8,717 nt of DNA, from assembly GCA_900556575.1 (NCBI GenBank), contig USPO01000050.1, positions 1 to 8,717 on the forward strand. The letters are read 5' to 3'. Positions 6,253 through 8,717 of the stretch are shown one piece after another. Both the position numbers and the translations under genes were made by a program. How positions within the stretch are numbered: position 1 is the stretch's first letter; each line of letters starts with the position of its first letter. The notes beneath the pieces are model-generated. The model saw only the letters and a list, made by a program, of their open reading frames with translations. It was not told where the DNA came from and made no database searches. Source of the stretch: an uncultured Eubacteriales bacterium (GTDB taxonomy: Bacteria > Bacillota > Clostridia > UBA1381).

Positions 6253-6759
6253 TTAATCGTTCTTCATTAAGTCTGCCAAACCGGCCCATCTTGGGTCTAT
6301 AAATTCTTTATTACAGTCACATTCACCGTCATTCAGATTTTGACCGCACTGCGGACATAAACCCAAACAATCATCGTCACAAAGATACTTTCCCTTTATG
6401 TTCATTATGAGATTAGACTCAACAACATCGTCAATATCTATTGTGTATCCATCAAAGTAAATGATATCTTCATCCTTCTCCGAATTCTCATCTGACTGCA
6501 CAAAGCTTTCCTCAATAGAAAATCCGGCATCAACAATTATGTCATCGAGGCATCTGGCACATTGTGTACCCATTTCAGCCTCAACATCAGCCGTTAAGAC
6601 AAGCGCCTTACCGTTGTTTGAAACAACGCCCTTGACCTTTAACGGAGCATCGAAAGTATACTTCTCACCGTTAAATTCAATATCAGACACATTAACCTCA
6701 CCGGCTACATCTATTTTTCCGCCCAATTCCTTAAGGATTGATGATACATCTATAGTCAT
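6253..6759 (-). CDS. yceD: YceD/DUF177 family protein, ribosome-associated
   Basis: A 168-residue acidic protein with the DUF177 layout: a beta-rich N-terminal part, then the C67-A-R-C70 pair, and an acidic linker DENSEKDEDI (90-99). The C-terminal segment is cysteine-rich (C127, C131, C135, C138, C147, C149) and ends in the family-like DPRWAGL (155-161). The cysteines suggest metal binding, probably zinc (inference). Family members sit next to rpmF in very many bacteria and have been linked to 23S rRNA or large-subunit maturation; the biochemical role is not settled. AGGAG (6770-6766) is 6 nt before the ATG. The gene follows rplL by 36 nt with no terminator between them, so it is probably co-transcribed from the rplJ promoter. 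Confidence 0.9.
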   Translation of the reverse strand: MTIDVSSILKELGGKIDVAGEVNVSDIEFNGEKYTFDAPLKVKGVVSNNGKALVLTADVEAEMGTQCARCLDDIIVDAGFSIEESFVQSDENSEKDEDIIYFDGYTIDIDDVVESNLIMNIKGKYLCDDDCLGLCPQCGQNLNDGECDCNKEFIDPRWAGLADLMKND

Positions 6760-6795
6760 TTAATTCTCCTGTCCGGCACAAAAATCAGAGTAAAA

Positions 6796-7164
6796 TTACT
6801 TTAATTCAACCTTAGCGCCTGCTTCTTCTAACTCAGCCTTAATCTTTTCAGCCTCGTCCTTTGAAACAGCTTCCTTGATCGGCTTCGGGCACTCGTCAAC
6901 AAGAGCCTTAGCTTCCTTTAAGCCTAAGCCTGTGATACCACGAACAACCTTGATAACGCCGAGCTTCTTAGCACCTGCATCAGCTAAGATTACGTCAAAC
7001 TCTGTCTTCTCTGCTGCTGCACCTGCGCCATCGCCTGCTGCTGCTACCATAACCGGAGCTGCTGCTGATACGCCGAACTCCTCTTCCATCATCTTTACTA
7101 ACTCAGCAACTTCTAATAACTTTAATTCCTTGATTGAATCAAGAATTGCATTTAAATCTGCCAT
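6796..7164 (-). CDS. rplL: Large-subunit ribosomal protein L7/L12
   Basis: The 122-residue stalk protein recruits and activates translational GTPases. Residues 1-31 are the N-terminal dimer and L10-binding helices. About 32-52 is a flexible alanine/glycine hinge (SAAAPVMVAAAGDGAGAAA). Residues 53-122 are the globular factor-binding domain with KLGVIKVVR and the conserved GLGLKEAKALVD. AGGAGG (7178-7173) is 8 nt before the ATG. It lies 72 nt after rplJ, a gap that contains an AT-rich hairpin. Unlike the usual rplKAJL-rpoBC order, the next gene is yceD and not rpoB. Confidence 0.98.
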   Translation of the reverse strand: MADLNAILDSIKELKLLEVAELVKMMEEEFGVSAAAPVMVAAAGDGAGAAAEKTEFDVILADAGAKKLGVIKVVRGITGLGLKEAKALVDECPKPIKEAVSKDEAEKIKAELEEAGAKVELK

Positions 7165-7218
7165 TGTATTTTCCTCCTATAATATAAGATAATTTCAATT
7201 TTAATAAATAAACCATTA

Positions 7219-7241
7219 AATAATTCTTTATAAGAATTATT
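7219..7241 (-). repeat. AT-rich stem-loop at the end of rplJ
   Basis: AATAATTCTT and AAGAATTATT form a perfect 10-bp stem around a 3-nt loop, overlapping the rplJ stop codon. On the transcribed minus strand it is followed by the U-rich but interrupted TAATGGTTTATTTATT. It is a weak hairpin, mostly A-U pairs. It could be a leaky terminator, a processing site or an end-protecting element between rplJ and rplL. Confidence 0.45.
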
Positions 7242-7803
7242 CTGCTGCCGGAGCTTCCTCTGCCGGAACCTCTGCTGATGCAGCCTTCTTTGCGATAAGA
7301 TCTGCAATCTCGTCCTCGCCCTGAGCGATTGTGTCGAGTAAACGAACGAGGTTTGAAATCGGAGCATTCAAGCTTCCCATCATCTTTGCGATGAGTGTCT
7401 CCATGTTCGGTGTTGCAGCTAATGTCTTAACTTCGTCTAATGACATTACAGCACCATCCATAAAGCCTGACTTCAATTCTAACTTATCATTTGTCTTTGC
7501 AAACTCTGCAACAACCTTAGCCGGTGATACCGGGTCAGTATCTGATACAGCGATTGCTGTCGGTCCGTGAAGAACCTCATCAAGACCTTCAAGACCTACT
7601 TCCTTAGTAGCGAGCTTTAATAAAGTATTCTTAATAACGAAATACTTACAGCCTGCTTCTCTTAACTTGTTACGAAGATCTGTATCCTCCTCAACAGTTA
7701 AGCCTCTGTAGTCAACGAGCACACCTGTCTGAGCTGCCTTTAAAACTTCAGCAACCTCAGCAACCTGTGCTTTCTTTGCTTCTAAAACCTTTGCGCTTGG
7801 CAT
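7237..7803 (-). CDS. rplJ: Large-subunit ribosomal protein L10
   Basis: A 188-residue protein beginning MPSAKVLEAKKAQVAEVAEV, with GVLVDYRGLTVEEDTDLR and the RNA-binding region YFVIKNTLLKLA, all typical of L10. The C-terminal helix (PISNLVRLLDTIAQ onward) carries the L7/L12 dimers, and an Ala/Glu-rich tail follows. L10 anchors the stalk on 23S rRNA and represses its own mRNA. The open frame extends four codons further to a GTG at 7815-7813, but that GTG is part of the Shine-Dalgarno sequence, so the ATG at 7803 is the real start. The gene is preceded by an L10 leader with attenuator and followed by rplL. No rplK or rplA lies upstream; the leader and promoter begin the operon here. Confidence 0.97.
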   Translation of the reverse strand: MPSAKVLEAKKAQVAEVAEVLKAAQTGVLVDYRGLTVEEDTDLRNKLREAGCKYFVIKNTLLKLATKEVGLEGLDEVLHGPTAIAVSDTDPVSPAKVVAEFAKTNDKLELKSGFMDGAVMSLDEVKTLAATPNMETLIAKMMGSLNAPISNLVRLLDTIAQGEDEIADLIAKKAASAEVPAEEAPAAE

Positions 7804-7812
7804 TTGATATTT

Positions 7813-7820
7813 CACCTCCT
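7813..7820 (-). promoter_or_regulatory. rplJ ribosome binding site that decides the start
   Basis: AGGAGGTG (7820-7813) is fully complementary to the 16S 3' end and ends 9 nt before the ATG at 7803. The GTG inside it is in frame with rplJ and can mislead start calling, but cannot be both ribosome binding site and start codon. Confidence 0.85.
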
Positions 7821-7821
7821 A

Positions 7822-7869
7822 CAAAATATTACCTTTGAAAATCCCAAAGTCTTCAAAAGTAATGTTTTG
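7822..7869 (-). repeat. Long stem-loop directly upstream of the rplJ ribosome binding site
   Basis: ATTACCTTTGAA (7828-7839) and TTCAAAAGTAAT (7852-7863) pair over 12 positions (one G-U in the RNA). After one mismatch CAAAA (7822-7826) pairs with TTTTG (7865-7869), so the stem covers 18 positions around a 12-nt loop. It lies between the attenuator and the Shine-Dalgarno sequence and ends 1 nt before the latter. No U-tract follows it, so it is probably a translational or stability element and not a terminator. Confidence 0.6.
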
Positions 7870-7870
7870 C

Positions 7871-7905
7871 AATAAAAACACCCTCCTGCGATAGACACAG
7901 AGGGT
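7871..7905 (-). terminator. Attenuator terminator in the rplJ leader
   Basis: On the minus strand ACCCTC (7905-7900) pairs with GAGGGT (7885-7880). Past a bulged G7886, TGTG (7899-7896) pairs with CGCA (7890-7887), leaving the loop TCTAT. The tail GTTTTTATT follows. The 5' arm can instead pair with an upstream segment of the leader at 7974-7982, so termination appears to be conditional. Confidence 0.82.
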
Positions 7906-7997
7906 TCGTAACAATCAAAACTATTACTAACTTCCTCGGCCGGACTTCTGCGTTTTTATTTATCTCACGCTGCCTGCTGTCTACGGATTTTCAACGA
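7871..7997 (-). promoter_or_regulatory. L10 leader RNA (autoregulatory element of rplJL)
   Basis: The transcript starting near 7996 contains AGACAGCAGGC (7982-7972), CCGGCCGAGG (about 7943-7934) and ends in the attenuator hairpin. This is the layout I know for the L10 leader of Firmicutes, bound by the L10-L12 complex. AGACA (7982-7978) and CAG (7976-7974), with G7977 bulged, can pair with CTGTGTCT (7900-7893). That 8-bp helix overlaps the terminator's 5' arm and loop and so competes with termination. Excess L10 is expected to favour termination. Confidence 0.85.
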
Positions 7998-8002
7998 AAA
8001 TT

Positions 8003-8031
8003 ATTATACCATATTCAATATCAAAAGTCAA
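8003..8031 (-). promoter_or_regulatory. Promoter of the ribosomal operon
   Basis: On the minus strand TTGACT (8031-8026) and a perfect TATAAT (8008-8003) are 17 bp apart, with a start expected near 7996, just before the L10 leader. The DNA upstream is strongly AT-rich, as expected for an UP element at a ribosomal promoter. Confidence 0.85.
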
Positions 8032-8240
8032 GCCTTTCTGCATTTTATTTATATACAAAATACTTTGATTTAAGCATTTTTTTTTATTCACTTTAAACAT
8101 TTTCAGATAAATTTAACCTCATATCCTTTTATGCTTTATCTTGTTAAATCATATTTTACAAGATTATTAAATTGATATACACATTTTTTATACATAATTC
8201 ATAAATAATTCATTTTTTCGACAAAATATTTAAAATATAC
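8032..8240. other. AT-rich divergent spacer without a recognisable gene
   Basis: This stretch separates the rplJ promoter from the riboswitch promoter. It is very AT-rich with long T and A runs, which may bend the DNA or act as UP elements for either promoter. I found no open frame with a ribosome binding site, no convincing hairpin and no repeat array in it. Confidence 0.6.
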
Positions 8241-8268
8241 TTGATTTTTTTATATTTTGTGATACAAT
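8241..8268 (+). promoter_or_regulatory. Promoter of the glycine-riboswitch/symporter unit
   Basis: TTGATT (8241-8246), a 16-bp spacer and TACAAT (8263-8268), with an extended -10 TG at 8260-8261, place the start near 8275. An alternative TATAAT at 8268-8273 has a poor 21-bp spacing to the same -35 box. Position ahead of the aptamer supports the call. Confidence 0.6.
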
Positions 8269-8344
8269 ATAATCAACATCTAAAATATCGAAGACGTATG
8301 AAGCTTTCAGAAGCGTTTGCAGCGTGACTGTCAGCGGATTGTGG

Positions 8345-8468
8345 CTCTGGAGAATGTCTAAACATTATAATATGTTTGAGGCTGCCGAAGGTGCAAGGCT
8401 TAACTACAGCCGTATATTTTATACAGCTGCCTATAAGTTAGCTCAATCTCTCAGGCAAAAGGACAGAG
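8345..8468 (+). promoter_or_regulatory. Glycine riboswitch, single aptamer
   Basis: The core sequences GCCGAAGGTGCAA (8384-8396) and TCTCAGGCAAAAGGACAGAG (8449-8468) are the signature of the glycine riboswitch. P1 is CTCTG/CAGAG (8345-8349 with 8464-8468) and P2 is GAGA (8350-8353) with TCTC near 8447-8452. One side hairpin is AAACAT/ATGTTT (8360-8365 with 8372-8377). The other arm stacks GC-TAACT/AGTTAGC (8398-8405 with 8436-8442) on a hairpin 8407-8429 built from CAGC/GCTG and GTATA/TATAC. Only one complete aptamer is present, not the common tandem. It precedes a terminator and an alanine/glycine symporter gene. Confidence 0.93.
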
Positions 8469-8521
8469 ATTATATGAATATTTGTATCTATGTTTATCAT
8501 ACCTATTAATTTTGTATATTC

Positions 8522-8554
8522 AAATCCGGAGCATAAAAATGCTTCGGATTTTTT
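8522..8554 (+). terminator. Riboswitch-controlled intrinsic terminator
   Basis: AAATCCGGAGCAT (8522-8534) and ATGCTTCGGATTT (8539-8551) form a 13-bp stem with one G-U pair and an AAAA loop, followed by a T run. TCCGGAGC in the 5' arm (8525-8532) can instead pair with GCTCTGGA (8344-8351), the 5' strands of aptamer P1 and P2. The two folds exclude each other. Confidence 0.92.
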
Positions 8555-8589
8555 ATTTTCATATTTTCAAAAGAAAGGACATTAAAACA

Positions 8590-8717
8590 ATGTGGGCAAT
8601 GTTTAACAACATTCTTGACAAGGTCGACACATTCATATGGGGTGTGCCGCTAATGGTATTAATTATGGCGGGAGGTCTTTTCCTTACTGTCAGACTCGGA
8701 CTTCTTCAGGTAAAAAG
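8590..8717 (+). CDS. Sodium:alanine/glycine symporter, AGCS family (N-terminus only; gene leaves the window)
   Basis: The visible 42 residues include VDTFIWGVPLMVLIMAGGLFLTVRLGLLQ. This matches the N-terminus of AGCS (AlsT/GlyP-type) transporters: a short amphipathic lead, then W-G-x-P and a first membrane helix ending in T-x-R-L-G-x-x-Q. The family imports alanine or glycine with sodium across the cytoplasmic membrane. AAAGGA (8574-8579) lies 10 nt before the ATG at 8590; a second ATG at 8599 is too far from it. The glycine riboswitch and terminator directly upstream support glycine as a substrate and indicate control at transcription elongation. The rest of the gene is outside the window, so length and integrity cannot be judged. 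Confidence 0.9.
   Translation, partial: MWAMFNNILDKVDTFIWGVPLMVLIMAGGLFLTVRLGLLQVK

Noticed and set aside
6461..6763. Plus-strand open frames opposite yceD, rplL and rplJ (also 6875-7192 and 7331-7570)
   Set aside because: They are the complements of clear ribosomal and DUF177 genes; serine/threonine/alanine-rich composition is what antisense of these genes gives.
8032..8240. Search for a tRNA, small ORF or CRISPR-like repeats in the AT-rich spacer
   Set aside because: No cloverleaf, no repeated unit and no open frame with start signals was found.
8324..8509. Open frame of 61 codons over the riboswitch
   Set aside because: It lies across the conserved glycine aptamer; conservation there is that of RNA structure, and no ribosome binding site precedes it.

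Overview
The window comes from a low-GC Gram-positive bacterium, most likely a member of the Clostridia and perhaps a gut Oscillospiraceae/Ruminococcus-type organism. The reasons are the AT-rich spacers, strong GGAGG-type ribosome binding sites, near-consensus sigma-A promoters, an L10-leader and a glycine riboswitch acting through intrinsic terminators, and the protein styles. The genus is a guess; no marker here fixes it.

Layout. (1) Positions 1-36 on the minus strand hold the first 12 codons of a probable glycerate kinase with its own promoter at 72-100. (2) Divergently, a three-gene plus-strand cluster (322-4552) encodes a TetR/AcrR repressor and the two halves of an ABC transporter. Its promoter is followed at once by a perfect 28-bp palindrome made of two overlapping 15-bp operators, and a perfect 18-bp hairpin separates the repressor gene from the transporter genes. 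(3) A gene with a fully consensus promoter (4624-4652) encodes a protein of the CCA-adding-enzyme/HD family (4688-5944). Its nucleotidyltransferase signature residues are largely lost, while its HD phosphohydrolase half looks intact. (4) Back-to-back terminators (5954-6027) separate it from a minus-strand ribosomal operon read from about 7996 down to 6027: L10 leader with attenuator, rplJ (L10), rplL (L7/L12), yceD (DUF177) and rpmF (L32, 59 aa). (5) After about 200 bp of AT-rich DNA, a plus-strand single-aptamer glycine riboswitch with a terminator (about 8275-8554) precedes the start of an AGCS-family sodium:alanine/glycine symporter gene that runs off the window.

How it works together. TetR probably represses its own operon and so sets the level of the ABC pump or importer in response to an unknown ligand. 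In the ribosomal operon, L10 (as L10-L12 complex) should feed back on its own leader. In the last unit a visible 8-bp antiterminator uses the 5' strands of P1/P2, so glycine binding should favour termination: the cell would shut off glycine/alanine uptake when glycine is plentiful.

I see no CRISPR array, transposon, tRNA, rRNA or phage gene, and no clearly new multi-gene system. The most unusual items are the degenerate nucleotidyltransferase-HD protein, the overlapping double operator, the unexplained hairpins at 187-228, 945-984 and 7822-7869, and the coupling of rplJL to yceD-rpmF without rpoBC downstream.
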